From positions 1 through 64,000 of the forward strand of contig CAXPPN010000016.1 of assembly GCA_964219345.1 (NCBI GenBank): a stretch of DNA of 64,000 bases, written 5' to 3'. Below are positions 18,594-26,666 of this stretch, piece by piece. The notes beneath the pieces are model-generated. The model had not been told where the DNA came from and made no database searches. It was given only the letters and a program-made list of their open reading frames with translations. The first letter of the stretch is position 1; each line of letters begins with the position of its first letter. This DNA comes from UBA3537 sp964219345 (GTDB lineage Bacteria > Bacteroidota > Bacteroidia > Flavobacteriales > Flavobacteriaceae). Made by a program: the position numbers and the translations under genes.

Positions 18594-18679
18594 CCTTTTG
18601 TGAAAGTATTGTTAAACATTGTGTAAATTTAAACTATAGATTATAAATTTGTATTATAAAGATTGTATCTTGAATACAC

Positions 18680-18725
18680 TTTGGTTGGTTAGTAATAAAA
18701 GCACTGTTCTTTCGGTGCTTTTTTT
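18680..18725 (+). ncRNA. Candidate small RNA, unit 2, and terminator of the hydrolase gene
   Basis: Second copy of TTTGGTTGGTTAGT (18680-18693), three bases, then AAAAGCACTG-ttcttt-CGGTGCTTTT (18697-18722, one T-G wobble) and more Ts. The box is identical to unit 1 while the hairpin sequence differs, so the box and the hairpin shape are what is kept. TA-N3-TTTG just overlaps the box and might act as a -7 element. The hairpin also lies at the 3' end of the minus-strand hydrolase gene and can terminate it. Confidence 0.45.
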
Positions 18726-19650
18726 ATTTTAAGTTTTTAATAAAATTAACAATACTTGTTTCAACATCTTTGGCAATTTCTAGGCTAATATCATTATACG
18801 ATTTCATGTTCTCCAATTGATCTCCTTCAATTTTTACCAAAATATGATTCATATTTTCCACAATTAGTAGCGCTCCATTTTGCGCGGAAGCATAAAGTAA
18901 ATTCGCCTCATCTACACTCACTTGCAAATCTTTATCTCCATTAATAATTAGCGAAGGAATATTATGATTTTTCATTATTTCAGTAGGACTATATTGTATC
19001 CAATTAGACATAAAAGATTGTAGATCTAAATTGAAAATTGATGATAACGCTACTGGAAAATCTTCTGTAGTTCCACCCTCTATAAGAACAGCTAAAACAC
19101 GTTTACTATCCTCCAAAAACATGGGTGCTGTTTTTGAAATTTGTTCAATTAAAATTTGATCAATTGATTTTCCTGCACCAGCCAACGAAATAAAACCAGA
19201 AACCCCGTCTTCCAAAGCCAATAATCCTACCAAACTTCCTTGACTATGTCCAGCAACAACAATAGTTTCAAACTTTGGTTTAAAATAGGAAATAACCAAT
19301 TTGGCATCCGTTACAAAATCATCAAACATGATGTTTTTGTCAATCGTTTTGTTGCGAATTTGTTTTACAATTCTTTTGTCGTATCGAAATGAAGCAATAC
19401 CATTATTTGCCAATGATTCTGCCAATTTTTTTAGCATATCGTTTTTCATGAATGATTGATTACCATTGCGATCTGTTGGGCCAGAACCCGCAATCAAAAT
19501 TACCAAAGGTGCATTGTTTATAGCATTTGGAGTCAATAAAGTACCATCTACATGGGTGTTTATACTGAGGTCTTTTGATGAAAAATTTTGTGCAATCAAT
19601 AGACTTGTTGCAAATAGATAACAGCTTAAAAATTTGAGGAAATGTGTCAT
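18724..19650 (-). CDS. Secreted alpha/beta hydrolase
   Basis: 308 residues with a signal peptide (FLKFLSCYLFATSLLIAQNF, likely cut after Ala20). Serine hydrolase fold: oxyanion region LVILIAGSGPTDRNG near 49-63, nucleophile elbow AGHSQGS with Ser136, acid in INGDKDLQV and catalytic His in ENMNHILVK near the C-terminus. It resembles the peptidase S9/prolyl-oligopeptidase-like and esterase group of periplasmic hydrolases in Bacteroidota; substrate unknown. Six bases downstream of the AlkB-type gene on the same strand, so likely co-transcribed, though a functional link is not obvious. Confidence 0.88.
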   Translation of the reverse strand: MTHFLKFLSCYLFATSLLIAQNFSSKDLSINTHVDGTLLTPNAINNAPLVILIAGSGPTDRNGNQSFMKNDMLKKLAESLANNGIASFRYDKRIVKQIRNKTIDKNIMFDDFVTDAKLVISYFKPKFETIVVAGHSQGSLVGLLALEDGVSGFISLAGAGKSIDQILIEQISKTAPMFLEDSKRVLAVLIEGGTTEDFPVALSSIFNLDLQSFMSNWIQYSPTEIMKNHNIPSLIINGDKDLQVSVDEANLLYASAQNGALLIVENMNHILVKIEGDQLENMKSYNDISLEIAKDVETSIVNFIKNLK

Positions 19651-19656
19651 AATTAT

Positions 19657-20256
19657 TTATTTTAAAATTCTAAAGGTCAAGTTTATACGTTCTTCGACAT
19701 GCTTTTTTGTTTTTGGAATTTGATGTAACCAGTAGTGTTGTGTACTGCCACTCATTACAAGTAAACTCCCATGGATCAAATTTATTTTAATTTTTTGAGA
19801 ATTATCTGTTCGATGCTTCATATGAAACATTCGCTCTGCACCCAAACTCACAGATGCAATTATAGGATTTTTACCCAATTCTTTTTCGTTATCAGCATGC
19901 CAACCATTACTGTCTTGACCATGACGATACAAGTTTAAAAGACAGGTTGTAAACTCTTTTTTCAATTGTTGTTCTACTTTTTCTTTAATCTCTAAAAGTG
20001 TTGCCGAAAAAGGAGATGGGTACATTGTGATATTTGAATAACTATAAGGAAAGTTATTATTAGCATACAATGCGGTAAGTCGAGGTTGATCATATACTTT
20101 TCCAAATACCATTATTTGATCCTGTTGCCATGCCGTTTCGTTACGTAAAATTTTAAAATATCTGGATGCTTCTACTGAACTTAAGAAGTTTCTATCATAT
20201 AAAATCTCACCATCTTTTAACTCGGTGGTTATGTTATTGTGGATGTCAAAAATCAT
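19657..20256 (-). CDS. AlkB-type 2-oxoglutarate/Fe(II) dioxygenase
   Basis: 199 residues, cytoplasmic. Iron ligands His120 and Asp122 in NGWHADNE and His178 in WLHQIPKT; 2-oxoglutarate is bound by the arginines of ERINLTFR (Arg190, Arg196). NLYRHGQDSNGWHADNE and the PRLTALY substrate-loop region resemble the ALKBH2/ALKBH3 type of alkylated DNA repair enzymes, which remove 1-methyladenine and 3-methylcytosine. All catalytic residues are present. Divergent from the VanX-type gene with a 40-base gap, and first of a two-gene unit with the hydrolase. Confidence 0.92.
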   Translation of the reverse strand: MIFDIHNNITTELKDGEILYDRNFLSSVEASRYFKILRNETAWQQDQIMVFGKVYDQPRLTALYANNNFPYSYSNITMYPSPFSATLLEIKEKVEQQLKKEFTTCLLNLYRHGQDSNGWHADNEKELGKNPIIASVSLGAERMFHMKHRTDNSQKIKINLIHGSLLVMSGSTQHYWLHQIPKTKKHVEERINLTFRILK

Positions 20257-20296
20257 CTTTTGATTTTTTTTCTAAATTAGCATAAGTTCTGAATTC

Positions 20297-20974
20297 ATGC
20301 AACAAAAAAACATCTTCTCAATTTTAACCCTTTTTGTTATGGCTATTTTTTTTGCTCAAGCACCACTGCCTCAAGGTTTTAGCTATGCAAAAGATAAGAT
20401 ACCCGATTTAGAAATTGATTTACGCTATGCAAAAAAAAATAATTTTGTAGGTCAAAAAATTGATGGCTATACGACCGAAAAAGCCATTTTAAGTACAAAA
20501 ACAGCTGAGGCACTATTTGCAGCACAGCAGGAATTTGGACGTATGGGTTTGGGACTAAATCTATTTGATGGCTATCGTCCACAACGGGCAGTAGATCATT
20601 TTGTACGATGGGCAAAAATTCCCAGCGACACCCTAATGAAAGCACAATTCTATCCTAATATTCCAAAGTCTGAATTATTTAAAAAGCATTACATTTCCAC
20701 ACATTCTGGACATAGTAGAGGAAGTTCAATAGATGTAACACTTATAGATTTTAATACTTGCGAGGAACTTGACATGGGGAGTCCTTATGATTTTTTTGGT
20801 AAAATTTCGAATTTAGATTATCAAGATTTAAACGCCAAACAACGCTCCAATCGTGAGTTGATACAGCGTATTATGATTAAATATGGATTCCGACCCTATG
20901 CACAAGAGTGGTGGCATTTTACCTTAAACAATGAGCCATTTCCAAAGACCTATTTTGATTTTGTTGTAGAATAA
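20297..20974 (+). CDS. D-alanyl-D-alanine dipeptidase (VanX/DdpX type, peptidase M15)
   Basis: 225 residues with an N-terminal signal peptide (about 1-21), so periplasmic or envelope-bound. Zinc site: His139 and Asp146 in SGHSRGSSIDVT, His207 in EWWHF, with catalytic Glu204; Arg94 in FDGYRP is the conserved substrate-stabilising Arg. These define the VanX/DdpX group. There is no vanHA or vanRS nearby, so this is most likely a peptidoglycan-turnover enzyme that releases D-Ala from dipeptide, not a resistance gene. It ends at a bidirectional terminator shared with htpG. Confidence 0.92.
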   Translation: MQQKNIFSILTLFVMAIFFAQAPLPQGFSYAKDKIPDLEIDLRYAKKNNFVGQKIDGYTTEKAILSTKTAEALFAAQQEFGRMGLGLNLFDGYRPQRAVDHFVRWAKIPSDTLMKAQFYPNIPKSELFKKHYISTHSGHSRGSSIDVTLIDFNTCEELDMGSPYDFFGKISNLDYQDLNAKQRSNRELIQRIMIKYGFRPYAQEWWHFTLNNEPFPKTYFDFVVE

Positions 20975-21009
20975 AAAAGGTGATTTTATAAAAAACCACC
21001 TTTTTTTTT
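20975..21009. terminator. Bidirectional terminator (dipeptidase / htpG)
   Basis: AAAAAGGTG pairs with CACCTTTTT around an AT-rich loop in which TTTT/AAAA can pair after one A-C mismatch. A-run on the left and nine Ts on the right let it serve both the plus-strand dipeptidase gene and minus-strand htpG. Confidence 0.8.
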
Positions 21010-21025
21010 GAGTAATAATGAATAA

Positions 21026-22936
21026 TTATTTTATCATCTCATAACTTCGCTTGATAAAGTTAGTCAGGGCTTCGCCTTTAAGAAGACCTTGCGAGAGTTG
21101 TGCCAAATCTAAACTTTGATTAATCAAACGTTCGCGTTTTTTTGCGGTTTTTGTGTTTAAAATTTCATTAACCAATTCAGAATTTGTATTCACTACAAGG
21201 TTATACATTTCTGGCATATTCCCCATACCAAACATACCGCCTCCACCAGTTTGTTGCATTTCTTTCATACGGCGCATAAACTCTGGCTGAGTGATCATAA
21301 ATGGTGCAGCATTGCTGTCCATAGCTTCCAATTGAACAACAAATTTCTCAGAAGAAATAACCGCTTTTAGATGTTCCTCTAAAGTTGTTTTTTGTTCTTC
21401 AGAGAGTTTTGAAATTACAGTATCCTCTTTTTGAATCAGTTTATCAATATGATCGGCATCTACTCTAGCAAAAGTGATATTTTCTTTACTGCCTTCTAAT
21501 TTTTGAATCAAATGTGATACAATAGGAGAATCCAACAAAAGAACTTCATAATCTTTCGCTTTTGCAGCCTCAATATAGCTATGTTGTTCGTCTGCATTAG
21601 ATGCATATAAAATCACTAATTTGTCATCCTTGTCAGTTTGCTTCGCTTTAATTTTATTGTACAATTCATCGTAAGTATAGTAGGTGCCATCTACTGTTGG
21701 ATACAATGCAAAAGCTTCAGCTTTTTCAAAGAATTTTTCTTCAGAGAGCATTCCATACTCAATCACAATTTTGATGTCATTCCATTTAGCTTCAAAATCT
21801 TCTCTATCATTATTAAATAATGACTTTAATTTATCGGCCACTTTTTTGGTTATATAAGACGAAATCTTTTTTACAGCACCATCAGCCTGAAGGTAGGAAC
21901 GTGATACATTCAAAGGAATATCTGGAGAGTCAATCACACCACGAAGCATAGTTAAAAATTCTGGTACAATTCCTTCTACATTATTCGTTACAAAGACTTG
22001 ATTTTGATACAATTGAATTTTATCCTTTTGGATATTCATATCGTTGGTCATTTTCGGAAAATATAGAATTCCAGTAAGATTAAATGGATAGTCGACATTC
22101 AAATGAATGTTAAAAAGTGGTTCTTCAAATTGCATGGGGTACAATTCACGATAAAACCCTTTATAGTCTTCTTCTTTTAAATCCGATGGTGTTTTTGTCC
22201 ACGCTGGATTTGGATTATTGATGATATTATCGACTGTAATTTTGCGTTGAGGCTCAGTAGTTTCTTTACCGTCTTTGTCTGTTATCGTTTTTGGCTCGTG
22301 CTCTGGATCGTTGATTTCTTTTGTGCCAAATTTTATTGGGATTGGCATAAATTTGTTGTACTTGTTCAACAGTTCAGTAATACGATGGTCTTCCAAAAAT
22401 TCCGTAGAATCTTCTGCAATATGCAAAATGATTTCTGTGCCTCTTTCTTTTTTATCAGCAGTTTCTAAGCTATATTCTGGACTTCCGTCACAAACCCAAT
22501 GTGCAGCAGGTTCGTCTTTAAAAGATTTTGTAATAATTTCTACTTTTTCAGCTACCATGAATGCAGAGTAAAACCCTAGTCCAAAATGTCCAATAATACC
22601 AGCATCTTCAACTTTATCCTTGTATTTGTCCAAAAACTCTTCGGCACCAGAAAATGCTACTTCATTGATGTATTTTTGAACTTCATCGGCTGTCATTCCA
22701 ATGCCTTGGTCAATGAGATGCAGTTTTTTTCCTTCTTTGTCAATTTTAACTTCAATGATTGGATTCCCATATTCTACTTTAGCTTCGCCAATATTGGTTA
22801 AATGCTTCAACTTTAGGGTTGCATCAGTAGCATTACTAATTAATTCTCTTAAAAAGATTTCGTGATCGCTGTACAAAAACTTTTTAATCAGTGGAAAAAT
22901 ATTTTCAACGGATACATTTATTGTTCCTTTACTCAT
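21026..22936 (-). CDS. htpG: Molecular chaperone HtpG (Hsp90)
   Basis: Bacterial Hsp90, 636 residues, complete. N-terminal GHKL ATPase: FLRELISNATDATLKLKHL near 23-41 with the catalytic Glu and Asn, IDQGIGMTADEV, and GIIGHFGLGFYSAFMVA lid/G2 region. Middle domain contains FYRELYPMQFEEPLFNIHLN and YLQADGAVKKISSYI; the C-terminal dimerisation domain ends NFIKRSYEMIK. The 139-base region before its start, shared with the divergent fabH-like gene, holds repeated TGACA elements (see 23011-23033) that may be the heat-shock control site; no CIRCE element is present. Confidence 0.98.
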   Translation of the reverse strand: MSKGTINVSVENIFPLIKKFLYSDHEIFLRELISNATDATLKLKHLTNIGEAKVEYGNPIIEVKIDKEGKKLHLIDQGIGMTADEVQKYINEVAFSGAEEFLDKYKDKVEDAGIIGHFGLGFYSAFMVAEKVEIITKSFKDEPAAHWVCDGSPEYSLETADKKERGTEIILHIAEDSTEFLEDHRITELLNKYNKFMPIPIKFGTKEINDPEHEPKTITDKDGKETTEPQRKITVDNIINNPNPAWTKTPSDLKEEDYKGFYRELYPMQFEEPLFNIHLNVDYPFNLTGILYFPKMTNDMNIQKDKIQLYQNQVFVTNNVEGIVPEFLTMLRGVIDSPDIPLNVSRSYLQADGAVKKISSYITKKVADKLKSLFNNDREDFEAKWNDIKIVIEYGMLSEEKFFEKAEAFALYPTVDGTYYTYDELYNKIKAKQTDKDDKLVILYASNADEQHSYIEAAKAKDYEVLLLDSPIVSHLIQKLEGSKENITFARVDADHIDKLIQKEDTVISKLSEEQKTTLEEHLKAVISSEKFVVQLEAMDSNAAPFMITQPEFMRRMKEMQQTGGGGMFGMGNMPEMYNLVVNTNSELVNEILNTKTAKKRERLINQSLDLAQLSQGLLKGEALTNFIKRSYEMIK

Positions 22937-23010
22937 AATTTTATATATTTTAAACGATTATTATATTGATTAATAGTCTTAAACTTATGTCAAAAAGAAT
23001 ACCATTTTTT

Positions 23011-23033
23011 AAAATGTGACAAACTGACATTTT
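23011..23033. promoter_or_regulatory. Inverted and direct repeat between htpG and KAS III genes
   Basis: AAAATGT (23011-23017) and ACATTTT (23027-23033) form a 7-base inverted repeat around GACAAACTG; within it TGACA-AAC-TGACA is a direct repeat with an 8-base period. A further TGTCA lies at 22988-22992. The site is just upstream of the fabH-like -7 box and of a possible htpG -7 box (TAAGTTTA on the minus strand, 22980-22987). A regulator-binding role is inferred. Confidence 0.4.
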
Positions 23034-23041
23034 ATAAAGTT

Positions 23042-23049
23042 TATATTTG
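23042..23049 (+). promoter_or_regulatory. -7 promoter box of the KAS III gene
   Basis: TATATTTG, an exact TAnnTTTG match, 26 bases before ATG 23076. No TTTG at the -33 position; instead the inverted repeat 23011-23033 occupies that place, as expected if an activator or repressor binds there. Confidence 0.5.
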
Positions 23050-23075
23050 TAAAGAAATCACAACAAAAATAGTTT

Positions 23076-24086
23076 ATGTACAACTCAAAAATAATAGGAA
23101 TGGGGCACTATGTCCCAGAAAATGTCGTCACAAATGACGATTTGTCGCAACTGATGGATACTAACGATCAGTGGATTCAGGAACGTACAGGAATAAAACA
23201 GCGCCGTTGGGCTGTTAAAGGCGATGGAGATACCACTTTTAGTATGGGGTTAAAAGCTGCCGAAAATGCCATTAAAAATGCAGGAATTGACAAACAAGAC
23301 ATTGATTTTATTGTTTTTGCAACATTAAGTCCAGATTACTATTTTCCAGGCCCAGGTGTTCAAGTGCAGGAAGCTTTAGGAATTGATACCGTTGGCGCTT
23401 TGGATGTTCGTAACCAATGTTCTGGTTTTGTATATGGGATTTCTGTTGCGGATCAATTTATAAAAACTGGGATGTACAAAAATATTTTAGTCATTGGTAG
23501 CGAATTGCAATCTCGTGGTATTGATGTTTCAACTAGAGGGCGAAGTATTTCTGTGATTTTTGGCGATGGTGCTGGAGCTGCTGTTTTGACTCGAGAGGAA
23601 GACACTTCTAAAGGTATTTTATCATCACATTTACATTCTCAAGGCGAGCATGCGTTAAAATTGGCCGCAGAAGCACCAGGCATGGGAAAGCGATGGGTAA
23701 CAGAAATAATTGAAGATAATGACCCCGAAGATATGAGTTACAGACCCTATATGAACGGGCAGTTTGTATTTAAAAATGCCATTCGACGATTTAGTGAGGT
23801 CATCAATCAAGGTCTTGAAGCCAATGATCTACAAGTTTCGGATATTGATATGCTAATACCCCACCAGGCCAATTTGCGAATTTCTCAATACATTCAAAAA
23901 AAGTTTCAACTTTCTGACGATCAAGTTTTTAATAATATTCAAAATTATGGTAATACGACTGCAGCCTCTATTCCAATTGCACTTAGTGAGGCTTGTGAGC
24001 AAGGAAAAATTAAATCAGGCGATACCGTTGTCCTTGCGGCGTTTGGTAGTGGTTTTACTTGGGGTAGTGTAATCATCAAATGGTAG
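23076..24086 (+). CDS. 3-oxoacyl-ACP synthase III family (KAS III)
   Basis: 336-residue thiolase-fold condensing enzyme. Catalytic triad Cys115 (VRNQCSGFVY), His263 (LIPHQANLR) and Asn293 (QNYGNTTAAS), as in FabH, which starts fatty acid chains from acyl-CoA and malonyl-ACP. It is not beside rpmF-plsX, where the housekeeping fabH of Bacteroidota usually sits, so it may be a second, special-purpose KAS III; the DPEDMSYRPYMNGQFVFKNA segment is longer than in E. coli FabH. Overlaps the next gene by seven bases. Gene symbol withheld because the chain-initiation role is not certain. Confidence 0.9.
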   Translation: MYNSKIIGMGHYVPENVVTNDDLSQLMDTNDQWIQERTGIKQRRWAVKGDGDTTFSMGLKAAENAIKNAGIDKQDIDFIVFATLSPDYYFPGPGVQVQEALGIDTVGALDVRNQCSGFVYGISVADQFIKTGMYKNILVIGSELQSRGIDVSTRGRSISVIFGDGAGAAVLTREEDTSKGILSSHLHSQGEHALKLAAEAPGMGKRWVTEIIEDNDPEDMSYRPYMNGQFVFKNAIRRFSEVINQGLEANDLQVSDIDMLIPHQANLRISQYIQKKFQLSDDQVFNNIQNYGNTTAASIPIALSEACEQGKIKSGDTVVLAAFGSGFTWGSVIIKW

Positions 24087-24448
24087 AATCTTATAAAACG
24101 CTTGTTTTGGGGGCTTCCCTTAATCCAGAGCGCTATTCATACAAAGCAATTTTGATGTTAAGAAAAGCTAATATTCCGGTAGTGGCTTTTGGTCTCAAGC
24201 ATGGAGTTGTAGGTGATGTAGAAATCGATACCAATTTAAAATTGTACACATCTATTCACACCATTACGCTTTATTTAAACCCCAAACGTCAATTGGATTA
24301 TATGGAATACATTTTGAATTTAAATCCGAAACGTGTGATTTTTAATCCAGGAACAGAAAACCCTGCTTTTTTCAAACTTTTGGAACGTCAAAACATTGCT
24401 TATGAAATTGCCTGTACTCTAGTATTACTTTCTACGAATCAGTATTAA
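24080..24448 (+). CDS. CoA-binding domain protein
   Basis: 122 residues, a single Rossmann-like CoA_binding_2 domain. Seen: KTLVLGASLNPERYSYKAI nucleotide-binding start, then IPVVAFGLKHGVVGDVEI, and the family motif VIFNPGTENP near 92-102. Proteins like this bind CoA and are thought to be protected-thiol or regulatory proteins; exact role unknown. It overlaps the KAS III gene by seven bases, so a link to acyl-CoA use is plausible. Its 3' end overlaps the convergent symporter gene by 24 bases (24425-24448). Confidence 0.85.
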   Translation: MVESYKTLVLGASLNPERYSYKAILMLRKANIPVVAFGLKHGVVGDVEIDTNLKLYTSIHTITLYLNPKRQLDYMEYILNLNPKRVIFNPGTENPAFFKLLERQNIAYEIACTLVLLSTNQY

Positions 24449-25882
24449 TCCTAAAAAGGTAAGCATTCCATTTATTGGTAATAACTCATAACCAATAACA
24501 TAGCCCCCAAGATTTTCCGCTGGAATTTGTCCTAAACTATAAGAAATAGAAACAGACAGTAACGCTACAAGCCATACAAACTTGTCTTTTACTTTGTAGT
24601 TTGTAAAAATTCCAAAGGCAAAAAGGCCAAGTAAAGGTCCATAGGTATATCCAGCAACAGTAAGCAGGCTATCAATAACATTGGAATCTAAGATATGTTT
24701 GAAAGCAATGATAACCAAAATTAAAAGCACACTCATCCCTATGTGAGTTTGTTTTCGAATGCGTTTTTTGTCAGTATCTGAACGTTTATTAAGGTCTAAA
24801 ATATCGACACAGAAAGAAGTTGTAAGTGAAGTCAATGCACTATCGGCACTGCTGTAGGCTGCTGCAATAAGTCCCAAAATAAATACAGAAGCTAAGGTTA
24901 ATCCTAAGCCAGAATTAAGAGCGATTTCAGGGAATAATAAGTCTGTTTTGGGTTGTCCGTCCATAAGCGGCAGTGCTAGACCAAAGCGTTCTGCATAAAT
25001 GAATAATAAAGCACCCAAAAGTAAAAATAAAAATGTGACTAGTGTAAGCACAATACTAAACCAAAGCATATTTTTTTGTGCATCTTTTAGCGATTTACAG
25101 GTTAGATTTTTCTGCATCATGTCCTGATCTAATCCCGTCATACAAATAGTGATAAACATGCCTCCAAAGAACGATTTTAAGAAATGGTCTCTTGCTAAAA
25201 TAGAATCTGTTCTAAAAATTGAACTGTATTGATTTAGTTCGTCTGAAACTAAAAACTCTGAAAAACTCCAACCCAATTGATCTGTGATAAAATAAATGGA
25301 AAGCACCACAGCACAAACCATAAAAAGTGTTTGTAGTGTATCGGTCCAAACAATCGTTTTGATACCACCTTTGTTGGTATAAATCCATATCAATAATATT
25401 GATAAAATGACCGTAGCTTCAAAAGGAATATTCCATTGCTCAAAGACAAATTGTTGCAATACAATTGCCATAAGATACATTCGAAAAGCAGCCCCCAAAA
25501 CCCTAGAAACAAAAAAGAAAAATGCACCAGTTTTATGACTGACACGTCCAAATCGCTGTTGTAGGTATTCGTAAATTGACGTTAAATTTAATTTGTAATA
25601 AATAGGCAACAGCAAAAAAGCAACCACAAAATAGCCCGCAATATAACCCAAGCACACTTGAAAATAGCTAAACTCCGAACTTTGAACCCATCCCGGTACA
25701 GATATAAAAGTCACACCAGAAAGTGAAGCACCAATCATTCCAAAGGCCACCAAATACCAAGGCGATTGTTTTCCAGCTTTGAAAAAATCATTATTGCTAT
25801 CATTTTTTCCAGTAATTCTTGCGATAATGACAAGAAATACAAAATAAACTATAGTGATCAGTAGAATGTGTTGTCCTTTCAA
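24425..25882 (-). CDS. Sodium:solute symporter family protein
   Basis: 485 residues, about 13 membrane segments, SSS superfamily. Signature regions: KAGKQSPWYLVAFGMIGASL and SGVTFISVPGW near 37-68 (sodium-site helix 1 region), GLIAAAYSSADSALTSLTTS near 343-362 with the Ser residues of the second sodium site. Substrate cannot be assigned; flavobacterial members are often annotated as sialic acid, sugar or amino acid symporters. Start: no ATG is usable, so TTG 25882 giving MKGQHILLITIVYFV is chosen. The 162 bases before recR hold its control region. Confidence 0.92.
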   Translation of the reverse strand: MKGQHILLITIVYFVFLVIIARITGKNDSNNDFFKAGKQSPWYLVAFGMIGASLSGVTFISVPGWVQSSEFSYFQVCLGYIAGYFVVAFLLLPIYYKLNLTSIYEYLQQRFGRVSHKTGAFFFFVSRVLGAAFRMYLMAIVLQQFVFEQWNIPFEATVILSILLIWIYTNKGGIKTIVWTDTLQTLFMVCAVVLSIYFITDQLGWSFSEFLVSDELNQYSSIFRTDSILARDHFLKSFFGGMFITICMTGLDQDMMQKNLTCKSLKDAQKNMLWFSIVLTLVTFLFLLLGALLFIYAERFGLALPLMDGQPKTDLLFPEIALNSGLGLTLASVFILGLIAAAYSSADSALTSLTTSFCVDILDLNKRSDTDKKRIRKQTHIGMSVLLILVIIAFKHILDSNVIDSLLTVAGYTYGPLLGLFAFGIFTNYKVKDKFVWLVALLSVSISYSLGQIPAENLGGYVIGYELLPINGMLTFLGLILIRRK

Positions 25883-26044
25883 CTTAATAAATTTATATTT
25901 GTAGTACTCAAATGTACCACGAGTCTGTGTTCAAATGTAAAATATTCTGAAATAATCTTAAGTCAAATTATTAGATTTTTCAATTGTTTTTACTTTAAGT
26001 TCTGCTAATGAGGTGTTTAAATCATTTAGGAAAATATAAATAAA

Positions 26045-26662
26045 ATGGAGTTTTCATCGAAATTATTAGAAAATGCAGTGAATGAAGTTTCGCAATTGCC
26101 GGGTATTGGTCGGCGTACTGCGCTTCGTTTGGTACTTCATCTTTTGCGGCAATCAGAAGACCAGACTAATCAGTTATCTAAAGCACTTTTAGACATGAGA
26201 TCTTCAATAAATTTTTGTCAGCAATGCCATAATATTTCTGATCAACTTGTTTGTGAAATCTGTGCAAATCCAAACAGAAATCAAAATACTATTTGTGTGG
26301 TGGAAGATATTCGAGATGTTTTAGCCATTGAAAGCACTGCAAGTTATCGTGGAGTATATCATGTTCTAGGGGGTAAAATTTCTCCTATGGATGGTATTGG
26401 TCCAACAGATTTGAATATTCAAAGTTTGGTCGATAAAGTCAATGAAGGCAAAATAAAAGAGCTTATTTTTGCGTTGAGTTCTACAATGGAAGGCGACACC
26501 ACCAATTTCTATATTTATAAGCAAATTCAAGGCGCAGAGGTTATACTTTCAACAATAGCAAGAGGGATTTCAGTAGGTGACGAATTAGAATACGCCGATG
26601 AAGTTACTTTAGGACGAAGTATCACAAATAGAGTACCATTTGAATCCTCTTTAAAATCATAG
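26045..26662 (+). CDS. recR: Recombination protein RecR
   Basis: 205 residues, complete. RecR works with RecF/RecO to load RecA at gaps. N-terminal helix-hairpin-helix LPGIGRRTALRLVLHLL near 18-34, a four-Cys zinc finger (CQQCHNISDQLVCEIC) near 58-73, then the Toprim domain with CVVEDIRDVLAIE and ALSSTMEGDTT near 140-150. No tight dnaX or yaaB neighbour as in enterobacteria; instead a glycosyltransferase follows after four bases. Confidence 0.97.
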   Translation: MEFSSKLLENAVNEVSQLPGIGRRTALRLVLHLLRQSEDQTNQLSKALLDMRSSINFCQQCHNISDQLVCEICANPNRNQNTICVVEDIRDVLAIESTASYRGVYHVLGGKISPMDGIGPTDLNIQSLVDKVNEGKIKELIFALSSTMEGDTTNFYIYKQIQGAEVILSTIARGISVGDELEYADEVTLGRSITNRVPFESSLKS

Positions 26663-26666
26663 ATCA

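Noticed and set aside
20297..20974. Vancomycin resistance (vanX)
   Set aside because: No vanH, vanA or vanRS genes are nearby; the protein has a signal peptide and fits a housekeeping dipeptidase.
22937..23075. CIRCE heat-shock operator before htpG
   Set aside because: No TTAGCACTC-N9-GAGTGCTAA or close variant is present.
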